From: CAVPCZ01 sp963779225
GTDB taxonomy: Bacteria; Bacteroidota; Ignavibacteria; UBA10030; UBA6906
Length of the DNA stretch: 64,000 nt
NCBI GenBank assembly: GCA_963779225.1
Contig: CAVZWW010000003.1
Coordinates: 806,001-870,000, forward strand
Direction: 5' to 3'
Part shown: positions 9,688-18,628 of the stretch, piece after piece
How positions within the stretch are numbered: the first letter of the stretch is position 1
Layout of the letters: every line of letters begins with the position of its first letter
Position numbers and translations under genes: made by a program
Notes under the pieces: generated by a model
Seen by the model: the letters and a program-made list of their open reading frames with translations, nothing else
Database searches by the model: none
Told to the model about the DNA's origin: nothing

Positions 9688-12554
9688 TGCGTAGCGCGCT
9701 CCTCATACTTCTTCCCCTTTGCCTGGCAGCCGGTGCGCCATCCCTGCGGGCGCAGGGCACCGAGGCGGGGCGTATCGTGGGGCAGATCGTGGATGCGAAA
9801 GATGGCGAGGGGTTGCCCGGCGCGAACGTGACTGTCAAAGGCACTTATTACGGCGGGTCGAGTGACATCGACGGGAACGTCACCATTGAGCGCGTCAAGG
9901 CCGGTGTCTATACGCTGGAGGTATCGCTCCTGGGCTACAAGGTTGTACAGTACACGGGGGTCGTGGTCGAAGCCGGGAAGACGTACACGTTCAAAGCCAG
10001 GCTCGAAGAGACCATTCTTGCCGTGGGCCAGGAGGTTGTCGTCGTCGGCGAGCGGCCGTTATTTGACATTGAGGAGACGGCAAGCCGCAGAAGCATCGAA
10101 CAGAAAGATATCCAGGCCGCCGCGGTGCAGTCAGTGCAGGCTATTGTTTCCATGCAGACCGGTGTCGTCATGGCGGACAATGAGATTCATATTCGTGGCG
10201 GCCGGGCCCACGAGAATGCGTACCTCGTTGACGGCGTATCGGTTCAGGATCCGCTGGCAGGCACGGGGTTTGGCCTGCAGCTGAGTCCGGGGGCCATCCA
10301 GGAAGCGGAAGTGATCACCGGCGGTTACAACGCAGAGTACGGGCAGGCGACATCCGGGATTGTCAATATTACGACCCGTGAAGGAGCCGATCGATACACC
10401 GGAGCGATTTCGTATAGGACCGATCATCTTGGCAACCCCGAATACCGCGGAAACTGGAACACGGACATTGCCGACCTGAACCTGAGCGGTCCGGAGCCGT
10501 TAACCACATACCTGCTGCCTGCACTCGGTGTCCAGATTCCGGGGCAGGTCAGCTTTTTCGGTTCGGCATATGCAAACCTGAGCGACGGCTACACACGATG
10601 GGTTGAAGCCGTCGGTTCCGATAACCGGGTGAGCCATTATGAAGTACAGGCGCCGAAGAATCTCTATTCATCGATTTTCCCTTCCTCGGGCAGTTCCGAC
10701 TGGTCACCCCGGCGCAGCAACAACTACTCCCTGCTCTTGAAGTTGACGTACCGCCCGGTTGCGCCCATGAAGCTTTCGTACACCTTCAACCAATCGACCG
10801 TCATCGACCAGAACACGCAGGCGATCCAGGCGACGTTGGAACGCGTGGAACCGAATCCGGGGTATCAGTATCTGTTCCAGTTCATTCCGGACAGCGCGAA
10901 CACGTTCACCCAGGTGAATATGCAGCATGCCCTCACCTGGACGCACACACTCAGCAACCAGACCTTCTACGAAATGAGGCTGAGCTGGTATTCGGCACAC
11001 GTACGGGGGGATGCCAACGGCAAATCGTTCGAGGCGTACTTTGAACCACAGGATATCGTGACGTATCCCATCCGGTACTACAACCAGGAGACCGATACGG
11101 TCGGTGTCATTCCGGGGGATGGTTTCTATGATGTCGGGTCGCCCACGTCATGGCGCGACCATTTCATCAGCGAGTTCACCGTGAAGGGTGATCTGACGCA
11201 TTTCTTCTCCGAACTGAACAAGTTCAAGACGGGCATCGAGATGCGCTTTCAGGAGTTCCAGATGGCGGATCTCGTCCGGCCGTGGGTGAAGCCGCTCGGG
11301 TTCGACAACGATATTTATTTCGTGAATGCTGCACAAGGTGCGTTGTACGTGCAGGACAACATCACGTTGAACGGCATGATACTCAACGCCGGGGTGCGGC
11401 TGGACTACTGGATGCCCGGACAGTACGTGGATGATGTGGCCGCAGATACATCCTCGAACCTGATCATCTCCAGGGTCCTGCGTGAACAGTATCTGAATGA
11501 TACGTTTTCGTTTTTCGGCCACCGCATGAAGGCCCGCCTCAGTCCGCGGCTCGGTATCTCTCATCCGATTTCGGACAACCAGACGCTGTTCTTTTCATAC
11601 GGGCATTTCTCCAAACTTCCCAGGCCGCAATTCGTGTATTCGAAACTGGACCGGACGAGCGTGCGTTCATCGCTCCCCGTCGGCAATCCGAATCTGAATC
11701 CGGAGACCACGGTGGCCTACGAACTGGGCATCAGGAATCAGTTGTCCGGCAATGATGTCCTCACGGTGACCGCCTATTACAAGGACATCTTTGATTACAT
11801 CACCGAAAAGACGGTGCGCCGCCTCACCCCGACCGGGGGAGCCCAGTACTACACGACATACCTGAATTCCGACTACGGCCGTGTACGGGGCGTGGAGGTG
11901 GAATACAAAAAACGGATGGGCAACTGGTTTCGCGGTGCCGCTTCCTTCTCCTATTCCACAGCCACCGGAAAGAGTTCAACGCCCAACGAAGCAAGCATCC
12001 GCCTGCAGCAGGGGGAGCCGGAGAATATCAAGGAGAACTATCTGATCTGGGACCGCCCCGTCCAGATTTCGCTTAACCTGAATTTCTCGGTTCCGCGGGG
12101 CGAACCGCTGTTCGGTGTCGGGGAGGGTATCCTGGACGACATCAACTTGTTCGTCCGTTTGTTCTACCAGTCCGGGAAACGGTATACACCGCAATTGTAC
12201 ACCGGTGTGGACCCATTCACGGGCCGTCCGCTGTATATCAGCGATATCAACCGGCAGCTGGAGTCGATCGGGGATCCCTGGTTCTACATCGACCTGAACC
12301 TGGAGAAGTTATTCCACCTCGGGTTCGGCGATCTTATCGCTACTGTTGAAGTGCAAAATCTGCTCGGTCGGAAGAACTCCCAGATCATCAACCCGGTGAC
12401 GGGACAGGCCTACGAATACGGGGATCCAACGCCGTCAAGCTATAATGACCCCCTCTATCCACAGCTGACCGGCGACGTCTCACCGTTCCCGTACAATCCG
12501 TCCCGCTATCTGAATCCTCGGACCATACGATTCAGCCTGGCGTTCCGTTTCTGA
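9687..12554 (+). CDS. TonB-dependent outer-membrane receptor
   Basis: 955 residues. Signal peptide 1-22 (ends LRAQ), then a carboxypeptidase-regulatory-like domain at about 26-110 (GRIVGQIVDAKDGEGLPGAN, continuing into DIDGNVTIERV). A plug domain follows at about 125-235 (QTGVVMADNEIHIRGGRAHE, LVDGVSVQDPL, GGYNAEYGQATSGIVNI). The rest is a long beta-barrel ending in Phe (TIRFSLAFRF), as outer-membrane barrels do. It would import or bind an unknown ligand using TonB-ExbBD energy; those partners are not in the window. It is coupled to the lipoprotein upstream and to the PorV-like gene one base downstream. Confidence 0.93.
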   Translation: MRSALLILLPLCLAAGAPSLRAQGTEAGRIVGQIVDAKDGEGLPGANVTVKGTYYGGSSDIDGNVTIERVKAGVYTLEVSLLGYKVVQYTGVVVEAGKTYTFKARLEETILAVGQEVVVVGERPLFDIEETASRRSIEQKDIQAAAVQSVQAIVSMQTGVVMADNEIHIRGGRAHENAYLVDGVSVQDPLAGTGFGLQLSPGAIQEAEVITGGYNAEYGQATSGIVNITTREGADRYTGAISYRTDHLGNPEYRGNWNTDIADLNLSGPEPLTTYLLPALGVQIPGQVSFFGSAYANLSDGYTRWVEAVGSDNRVSHYEVQAPKNLYSSIFPSSGSSDWSPRRSNNYSLLLKLTYRPVAPMKLSYTFNQSTVIDQNTQAIQATLERVEPNPGYQYLFQFIPDSANTFTQVNMQHALTWTHTLSNQTFYEMRLSWYSAHVRGDANGKSFEAYFEPQDIVTYPIRYYNQETDTVGVIPGDGFYDVGSPTSWRDHFISEFTVKGDLTHFFSELNKFKTGIEMRFQEFQMADLVRPWVKPLGFDNDIYFVNAAQGALYVQDNITLNGMILNAGVRLDYWMPGQYVDDVAADTSSNLIISRVLREQYLNDTFSFFGHRMKARLSPRLGISHPISDNQTLFFSYGHFSKLPRPQFVYSKLDRTSVRSSLPVGNPNLNPETTVAYELGIRNQLSGNDVLTVTAYYKDIFDYITEKTVRRLTPTGGAQYYTTYLNSDYGRVRGVEVEYKKRMGNWFRGAASFSYSTATGKSSTPNEASIRLQQGEPENIKENYLIWDRPVQISLNLNFSVPRGEPLFGVGEGILDDINLFVRLFYQSGKRYTPQLYTGVDPFTGRPLYISDINRQLESIGDPWFYIDLNLEKLFHLGFGDLIATVEVQNLLGRKNSQIINPVTGQAYEYGDPTPSSYNDPLYPQLTGDVSPFPYNPSRYLNPRTIRFSLAFRF

Positions 12555-12555
12555 C

Positions 12556-13587
12556 ATGAAATCACACCTCCGTCATATCGTTGCTGCAGGGATTCTGGCC
12601 TGCACGATTGCGGGAGCACCGCGGGAGAGCTCCGCGCAGCTCGTGCCGAATGTCGGCGGGCAGCGTGTGGGAATCTCGACGTTTCAATTTCTGAAGATCG
12701 GCGTCGGTGCCCGCGCCGTCGGGATGGGCGAGTCGTTTGTTGCTGTTGCCAATGACGCCTCAGCCCTGTACTGGAATCCGGCGGGGCTCGTCCAGTTCGA
12801 GGAGAACCAGGCGATTGCGTGCCATACGGAATATGTGGTGGATATCAAACACGCGTACTTCGGCATTGTCCATCATGTCTCAGCCCAGGATGCGTTAGGA
12901 GCCTCGTTTTCGTCCCTCTATCTGAAGGACATGGAGATCACTACCGAAACGCAGCCTTCCGGGACAGGACGGTATTTTGCGTTTGGCGATATCGCGATCG
13001 GACTCTCCTATTCCAGAAAGATGACTGACCAGTTCAGTTTCGGTGCAACGGTGAAATACGTGGAAGAAACCATGGATGTGCTCAAGATGCGGTCGGTCAT
13101 GGTGGACATCGGGACCTGGTACTGGACCGGACTGGGGAGTACGCGGTTTGCCGTGGTGATTTCGAATTTCGGTGCCGATGCGTCGCCGAAGGGGAACGTC
13201 AAGAATTTTGACGGCCAGGAAGTGACCACGTTCCAGTCGTTTTCACTGCCCACGGTGTTCCGCCTCGGGATCGCCCTTGATCCGATCCTGACGGACGACC
13301 ATGTTCTGACCACATCGCTCCAGTTGAATCACCCGAACGACAACGCGGAGCACCTGCGTCTCGGCATCGAGTATGCCTACCGCCAGGTCTTCTTCCTCAG
13401 GATCGGTGTCAAGCGGACCATCAACCAGCAGCTGCTGGGGGATGATGCGACATCCGAAGAGAATCTGACCTTCGGTGCGGGCGTGCGCGTTCCCGTCGGT
13501 TTCACCACCGTGGGAGCCGATTATGCATTTGCAGACTACAACCGGCTGGGTTCGGTACACCGTATCAGTCTCCAGTTTACGTATTGA
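12556..13587 (+). CDS. PorV/PorQ family outer-membrane protein
   Basis: 343 residues with a signal peptide (ends ESSAQ). The family signature is near residues 50-80: LKIGVGARAVGMGESFVAVA followed by NDASALYWNPAGL, typical of the UPF0164/PorV-PorQ group of FadL-like barrels. The C-terminus ends in aromatic barrel residues (ISLQFTY). In T9SS, PorV shuttles cargo to the attachment complex; many FCB genomes carry several paralogues next to secreted proteins or TonB receptors, so this need not be the PorV of the core T9SS. Start one base after the receptor stop, so same operon. Confidence 0.9.
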   Translation: MKSHLRHIVAAGILACTIAGAPRESSAQLVPNVGGQRVGISTFQFLKIGVGARAVGMGESFVAVANDASALYWNPAGLVQFEENQAIACHTEYVVDIKHAYFGIVHHVSAQDALGASFSSLYLKDMEITTETQPSGTGRYFAFGDIAIGLSYSRKMTDQFSFGATVKYVEETMDVLKMRSVMVDIGTWYWTGLGSTRFAVVISNFGADASPKGNVKNFDGQEVTTFQSFSLPTVFRLGIALDPILTDDHVLTTSLQLNHPNDNAEHLRLGIEYAYRQVFFLRIGVKRTINQQLLGDDATSEENLTFGAGVRVPVGFTTVGADYAFADYNRLGSVHRISLQFTY

Positions 13588-13597
13588 GATCCTGATC

Positions 13598-14710
13598 ATG
13601 CGCACAACGCCCATACTCCATCGTCTGTTCCCGGCCGCGCCGGTCCTGTGCGGGGCCATGATGATGAGTATCCTGTTCACGGCCGGGTGCCAGGACAAAT
13701 TCGACCTGGCCACGCTTCCCCAGCAGGTGGATATCCTGGTGGACACGGCGTATGTGGAACTGGAGCCTCCCTTTGGGGGGTTCACCCAGCCGGAAGATCT
13801 GATGATCGGCAACGATCAGCTGCTGTATGTGGCCGACACAAAGGGGGACCGGGTGGTCATGTTGAACCGGGCCGGCCAGGTGCTCAGCACAAGAAGGATG
13901 CAGCGTCCGATTGCGCTGGCACAGGACAGCCGCCTGGACCTTCTGGTGGGAGGCGAGATTACGCTGAGCAGCGGTGACACTGCCGGTGCGGTCTTCCGCC
14001 TGCATCTGGTGTCCGCGTCAGCTGATTCCGCCCACCGGCTGGAGGTGTCGCCCATTGACACGGTCTGGATCGAGTATGCACGGCCCCACCGTCGGTTTCC
14101 GGGCATTGCCGTGTTCGGCGATAACAGCTATCTGGTGGTCCGTACGGGCACGGACAACAGCAGCGTGATCGATCCGGATGCCCGTGTGCTTCTTTTTTCC
14201 GGCGAGGATGTGTTTGTGACCCCGTTGTCGGCCTTCGCCACGCGCACAGGAAGCGGGATAACGGACATCAACAGGCCCACGTCGATTGCAGCCTTTCCGG
14301 GTCAGAAAGACTTCGTCCTCGCGCAGTCGTCAGAAGGCGTCTCCTATGGTGCACTCTGGATGCGCTTCGAACAAACCGAGAATTTCGATGGGTGGTTGCC
14401 CCGCTTCGATCCTGCAAAGCCTGAAGAGCGGGGCATTGACTTCATCCGCCCGAACCGGTACAATCTCCCCGAAGCCGTGGCGATTGACCGGAATCGCCGT
14501 GATGTGTTTATCGCAGATGCCGGATTGGACAGCATTGTGAAGTTCAACAGCCGTGGCGCCTTCAAGAGAGAGTCGTTTGGTGTCGTCCGCTCGAACGGCC
14601 GGATGCGGCAGCCCAGCGGGCTGGCGCATTTTGAAAAAGTGTTGTATGTACTCGACCGCGAGCAGGGTCTGGTGCTTCGTTACAGGCTGAGCACCGATGT
14701 GCCCAGGTAG
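13598..14710 (+). CDS. Beta-propeller (NHL-like) lipoprotein
   Basis: 370 residues from the ATG at 13598, 10 bases after the PorV-like stop; that start gives a lipoprotein signal peptide with lipobox FTAGC at Cys31. The body holds NHL/6-bladed-propeller repeats: GFTQPEDLMIGNDQLLYVAD, then LPEAVAIDRNRRDVFIADAG and MRQPSGLAHFEKVLYVLD. Such domains bind proteins, glycans or small ligands. Placement directly after a TonB receptor and a PorV-like protein suggests a surface or periplasmic partner of that complex. The ligand cannot be read from sequence. Confidence 0.82.
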   Translation: MRTTPILHRLFPAAPVLCGAMMMSILFTAGCQDKFDLATLPQQVDILVDTAYVELEPPFGGFTQPEDLMIGNDQLLYVADTKGDRVVMLNRAGQVLSTRRMQRPIALAQDSRLDLLVGGEITLSSGDTAGAVFRLHLVSASADSAHRLEVSPIDTVWIEYARPHRRFPGIAVFGDNSYLVVRTGTDNSSVIDPDARVLLFSGEDVFVTPLSAFATRTGSGITDINRPTSIAAFPGQKDFVLAQSSEGVSYGALWMRFEQTENFDGWLPRFDPAKPEERGIDFIRPNRYNLPEAVAIDRNRRDVFIADAGLDSIVKFNSRGAFKRESFGVVRSNGRMRQPSGLAHFEKVLYVLDREQGLVLRYRLSTDVPR

Positions 14711-14714
14711 GACC

Positions 14715-16388
14715 ATGGAGTCCCCCGCCAGTTTCCTGCCTGCAGTCCTCCGCGGGTTCTGTCTGTTCCGCCTTCCGTTTCTTTTCTCCCTGTTGCTCAT
14801 CTGCGCACATCCGCTTCCCGCGGCGGACACGACCTTTGTAGTCACTCCGCGTTATCGCGCCCCGTTTGCTGTGGAACGCGGAATCCTCCCGCGGCGCACG
14901 CTGGATCGTCCCAAGGTGGGCATTGTATTGAGCGGCGGGGGAGCGCGCGGGGTGTCCCAGATCGGCGTTCTGAAGGTTTTGGAACGGCACGGTATTCCCG
15001 TGGATTTTGTCGCTGCCACAAGCATGGGGGCAATCATCGGCGGCCTGTATGCCGCCGGGTACACCACGGCCCAGCTCGAGAGCCTTGCCGTCACGACCAA
15101 CTGGGATGAAGTTCTCACCTTGTCCGACGACACCCGCCGTACACAGCTTTTCGTGGATCAGAAAATGGCGACGGACCGGAGCTTCCTCACCGTGCGGTTT
15201 GAGGGACTCGAGCCGGTGATCCCGCCCGCGGTATCCAGCGGCCAGCGGCTGACCGATTTCCTGAGCGGACAGATGCTTCAGGCATTGTATCTTCCGTTCC
15301 CTGACTTTGACCACCTGAAAATTCCTTTTCGTGCGGTGGCGACGGACCTGGTGTCGGGAAGGCGGATTGTTTTGAAAGACGGATCACTTGCCGAAGCTCT
15401 TCGAGCCAGTTCCACGGTTCCCCTGCTGTTCAATCCCATCGAGCGGGACGGGATGCAGCTGGTTGACGGCGGCCTCGTGGCAAACATTCCGGTGGACATC
15501 GCACGTTCAGCCGGGTGTGATATCGTCATCGTGGTGAATACGACGAGCGGACTGCGGACCGCGGAGGAAATGAAGTCGCCGTGGCAGACCGCCGACCAGA
15601 TCATGGGTATCATGATGGAGAAGGTGAACGAGCACCAGCTCCGTGAAGGTGATGTGGTCATCACCCCTGATGTCGGGCGGCACCTGTCGTCGGATTTCAG
15701 CGATCTGGACAGTCTCATCAGGATCGGGGAACGTGCGGCGGAGGAGCACATGGGGGAGATTACCGCGCTGCTTGCCCGGAAAGCCGACAGCCTTGATGCT
15801 GGCCGCGATACGCTGCAGCTTCCCGGCCGGCTGCTCATACGGCGGGACACAACGGTCATTTCCGACTCACTCTGGCAGCGAATTCTGCCCGGCACGCCCC
15901 GCGACCCCACGACCGTACGTGTTATCCGCTCTCTTGTCGGGCGGCTGTATGCAACCGGCGACTTCAACGAAGCCACGGCCACTGTATCCATCGAACAGGG
16001 TGAAACCCGCGTTCAGGTGAATGCCGTACCGAACCCCGTCCTGGGTTCCGTGGAATTCCAGGGATGCCGTGTGGTGGATGCAGCAGAACTTCGATCGGTC
16101 ATCGCCCCGCTCGTGGGAAAAACGTTGAACCATGACCGCGGGGAACACGCTCTCGAGCGTATGCTGCAGATCTACAAGGAACACGGATACTCCCTCGCAC
16201 ACTTCGATACAACGTTGTTTGATACATCGGGGGGAACGCTGACGTTGATGATCGATGAGGGGATCATCGATAGCATCGATGTGGAGGGGGGGAACGCACA
16301 CAGGATGCATTTGTTCTCGGGGAGTTCCCTCTTGTTCCGGGACAGGTGTTCGAAATCGGCAGGGCGCGCAAGGGACTCTCGAACTTGA
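14715..16388 (+). CDS. Patatin-like phospholipase, N-terminal part (frameshifted)
   Basis: Patatin domain with oxyanion-hole motif LSGGGARGVSQIGVL, nucleophile Ser103 in ATSMGAIIGG and catalytic Asp251 in LVDGGLVANIP, preceded by a signal peptide (ends LPAAD). A POTRA-like segment follows (VQVNAVPNPVLGSVEFQGCR). FCB and proteobacterial relatives (PlpD type) continue into a BamA/TpsB-like barrel. Here the frame breaks within a run of seven G at 16286-16292 and terminates at 16388 after 557 residues. The barrel continues in another frame to 17488. One extra G would restore a single protein of about 924 residues. The start at 14715 follows a GTAGGACC site; an ATG at 14697 overlaps the preceding gene. 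Confidence 0.88.
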   Translation: MESPASFLPAVLRGFCLFRLPFLFSLLLICAHPLPAADTTFVVTPRYRAPFAVERGILPRRTLDRPKVGIVLSGGGARGVSQIGVLKVLERHGIPVDFVAATSMGAIIGGLYAAGYTTAQLESLAVTTNWDEVLTLSDDTRRTQLFVDQKMATDRSFLTVRFEGLEPVIPPAVSSGQRLTDFLSGQMLQALYLPFPDFDHLKIPFRAVATDLVSGRRIVLKDGSLAEALRASSTVPLLFNPIERDGMQLVDGGLVANIPVDIARSAGCDIVIVVNTTSGLRTAEEMKSPWQTADQIMGIMMEKVNEHQLREGDVVITPDVGRHLSSDFSDLDSLIRIGERAAEEHMGEITALLARKADSLDAGRDTLQLPGRLLIRRDTTVISDSLWQRILPGTPRDPTTVRVIRSLVGRLYATGDFNEATATVSIEQGETRVQVNAVPNPVLGSVEFQGCRVVDAAELRSVIAPLVGKTLNHDRGEHALERMLQIYKEHGYSLAHFDTTLFDTSGGTLTLMIDEGIIDSIDVEGGNAHRMHLFSGSSLLFRDRCSKSAGRARDSRT

Positions 16389-17488
16389 ACGGGACGACGC
16401 TCTTCGAGTACGTGTACCTGGAAGTGATCTTCGGGGCGAGACAGTTACGTCTGAGGATCCGGCTGAAGGAACGGCCCTCGCAGCTTGTGCGGCTCGGACT
16501 CCGCGCCGATAACGAGCGGCAGCTGCAGGGATCGCTGGATATCCGTGACGAAAACTTCCGGGGAACAGGAATGCAGCTCGGTCTGACCGTTGCCGGGGGG
16601 CAGCGGAACAGCGATATCGTCCTGGAGTACAAGGCCCAGCGGTTGTTTGACACCTATCTGTCGTTCAACGTGAGCGCGTTTCACAGAGTGTACGACAGCT
16701 ATGTGTATGCCGACGCGCCGCCACCGGCGGAGAATCACTGGCAGCGCGAACAGGTCGGCGAGTACCGAGACATCCGCTACGGGGTGAGCCTGTCGCTGGG
16801 CAGCCTTCTGGAACGCCTGGGGAATGCGACCGCGGAACTCATTCTGCAGAATGTACGCCTGGTGAACATCGAAAATACAGAGTCCCTCGAGGAAGAATAC
16901 CGGCTGGGGCTGATCAGGCTGGGAACGATTGTCGACACCAAGAACAGTTATCCGTTTCCCACGGCGGGAATCGGGCTGAAACTCTCGTATGAATTCTCTC
17001 TGGAGAGCCTTGGGAGCGATATCGCCTACAATGCACTCCAGGTGATGTATGAAACCTATTCAAGTTGGGGGAAGTATGTGACATTTCATCCTCGTTTTAC
17101 CATGGGTATTGCCGACCAAACCGTGCCGCTGGCTCAGCAATTCCGGCTCGGGGGGCGTGAATTGATGTACGGCCTGCGCGAAGATGATCGCCGTGGCCGG
17201 CAACTCCTCCTGGTGAATATGGAAGTACAGTTCTTCCTCCCGGTGCGACTTCTGTTCGATACGTACGCGCGGATCCGGTACGATCTGGGAACCCTTTCCG
17301 CGGTTCCCGAAGAGATCAAGTTCAGTTCCCTGCTGCATGGTGTCGGGCTGGAGCTGGCATTGGATACACCCATAGGTCCTGCCGTTTTCGGTACGGGTAA
17401 GGGTTTCTATTTCAATTCGTCCTTGCCCGGGAATCCCATTCAGCAGGGGCCGTTTCTGGTCTATCTGATGATCGGGTATCAATTGTAA
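16289..17488 (+). CDS. Patatin-like protein, POTRA/barrel part (frameshifted)
   Basis: Continuation of the patatin protein in the frame two bases along. From the G-run it reads ERTQDAFVLGEFPLVPGQVF, the typical end of a POTRA domain (GN-x-RT...PGxxF). It then gives an Omp85/BamA-like barrel with LRLRIRLKERP, DIRDENFRGTGMQLGLTVA, LAQQFRLGGRELMYGLRED and a short C-terminus ending LMIGYQL. The LGGRELMYG segment matches the conserved lid-lock region of Omp85 barrels. A GTG at 16346 could act as a start, but homology across the junction says this is the second half of one gene. Whether the break is real or a homopolymer error cannot be told from one sequence. Confidence 0.85.
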   Translation, partial: GERTQDAFVLGEFPLVPGQVFEIGRARKGLSNLNGTTLFEYVYLEVIFGARQLRLRIRLKERPSQLVRLGLRADNERQLQGSLDIRDENFRGTGMQLGLTVAGGQRNSDIVLEYKAQRLFDTYLSFNVSAFHRVYDSYVYADAPPPAENHWQREQVGEYRDIRYGVSLSLGSLLERLGNATAELILQNVRLVNIENTESLEEEYRLGLIRLGTIVDTKNSYPFPTAGIGLKLSYEFSLESLGSDIAYNALQVMYETYSSWGKYVTFHPRFTMGIADQTVPLAQQFRLGGRELMYGLREDDRRGRQLLLVNMEVQFFLPVRLLFDTYARIRYDLGTLSAVPEEIKFSSLLHGVGLELALDTPIGPAVFGTGKGFYFNSSLPGNPIQQGPFLVYLMIGYQL

Positions 17489-17511
17489 GGGAACGGGAGT
17501 TTGCGTATATT
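17483..17511 (+). promoter_or_regulatory. Promoter for 17557 operon
   Basis: TTGTAA at 17483-17488, 17-base spacer, TATATT at 17506-17511, 46 bases ahead of the ATG at 17557. The -35 element overlaps the last codon and stop of the patatin gene. Confidence 0.55.
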
Positions 17512-17556
17512 TCAAAAAGCTATGCTCACCCACCCATTGATTCCGGAAAAATACCC

Positions 17557-17820
17557 ATGTCGACCAAAGCACCCTCGCCCGTCAAAGCCGGCGCCGCAGA
17601 GAGCCTCGAAAAACTCGCCTACGGCAGTGTTGCAGGAATTCCCGCTTCTGACCCGCACGATCAGGACCGTCTCGGCTACACGATCTGGATGTGGCTCAAA
17701 CACCGACGCGATTCGCTTGAGGAAGCGGTCAAGACCGCACATGCCAGGCTTCTCATCTCCGACGATGAAGCACTCAAGAGAATCCGTCAGCACCTCACAT
17801 CCCACGGCGTAACGCTCTAA
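17557..17820 (+). CDS. Small helical protein of unknown function
   Basis: 87 residues, not recognised. It has no signal peptide and no membrane helix. The C-terminal half looks helical (RRDSLEEAVKTAHARLLISD, then EALKRIRQHL). It follows a good promoter and ends 3 bases before the SDR start, so the two are probably co-transcribed. The ribosome site is weak. The coding frame is supported by promoter distance and tight coupling rather than by homology. Confidence 0.6.
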   Translation: MSTKAPSPVKAGAAESLEKLAYGSVAGIPASDPHDQDRLGYTIWMWLKHRRDSLEEAVKTAHARLLISDDEALKRIRQHLTSHGVTL

Positions 17821-17823
17821 GCA

Positions 17824-18624
17824 ATGGAACTGGGACTACGCGGCCGTGTGGCCATTGTATGTGCGGCGAGCCAGGGACTCGGCAAAGCCGCGGCGCTCGG
17901 GTTGGCCCGTGAGGGGGCCCATCTGGTGATATGCTCGCGCAATCGCCGTGCGCTTGCACAGGCGGCGAAGGATATCCGGGAGCAGGCGGAGGGGCAGGCG
18001 GGAGACATCGTCCCGGTGAGTGTGGATCTGACGAAGCCCCGGCAGATCACATCACTTGTGGCGCGAACGGTGAGACGATTCGGACGTATCGACATTCTCG
18101 TCGCGAATGCAGGCGGGCCTCCGGTGGCGCCGTTCCCCGCACTGGATGACCGCAAGTGGGAGGAAGGCGTCGAGCTGACGTTGATGAGCACGATCCGGTG
18201 CATCCGTGCGGTACTGCCGCATATGCAGAAACGGCAGTGGGGGCGGATCATCACGATAACCTCGATTGCGGCGCGGCAACCGATCAATGATCTTGTGATC
18301 TCTTCGACACTCCGGCCCGGCATCCACGGGCTAACGCGTGTGTTGGCAAATCAGTACGGCAAAGAGGGGATTCTGATCAATGCCGTGGCACCGGGATTCA
18401 TGCTGACTGGAAGGATGCGGGAAATCGGCTCGGCCCGGGCTGCTGAAAGGCAGAGTTCCATCGAAGAGTACTTTGCGCACCAGAGCCGTGATGTGCCGTT
18501 ACAGCGCTACGGGAATCCTGAAGAACTGGCGAATGCTATTGTCTTCCTGGCCTCTGAAAAAGCGAGTTACATTACGGGGGCAACGCTGAGTGTTGACGGC
18601 GGTTTGATGAAAGGGGTGTTTTGA
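17824..18624 (+). CDS. SDR-fold protein lacking the catalytic YxxxK
   Basis: 266 residues with a Rossmann fold of the short-chain dehydrogenase/reductase superfamily: N-terminal CAASQGLGK in place of TGxxxGIG, NAGG at about 97-100, and SVDGG near the C-terminus. The Ser of the catalytic tetrad is present (TSIAARQP), but the usual YxxxK is replaced by a VISSTLRPG stretch. This matches the subgroup annotated as 3-oxoacyl-ACP-reductase-like that deviates from both the cofactor motif and the tetrad. Catalysis by the ordinary SDR mechanism is doubtful. It lies between the small gene at 17557 and the RAYT-like gene. Confidence 0.85.
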   Translation: MELGLRGRVAIVCAASQGLGKAAALGLAREGAHLVICSRNRRALAQAAKDIREQAEGQAGDIVPVSVDLTKPRQITSLVARTVRRFGRIDILVANAGGPPVAPFPALDDRKWEEGVELTLMSTIRCIRAVLPHMQKRQWGRIITITSIAARQPINDLVISSTLRPGIHGLTRVLANQYGKEGILINAVAPGFMLTGRMREIGSARAAERQSSIEEYFAHQSRDVPLQRYGNPEELANAIVFLASEKASYITGATLSVDGGLMKGVF

Positions 18625-18628
18625 GCGA

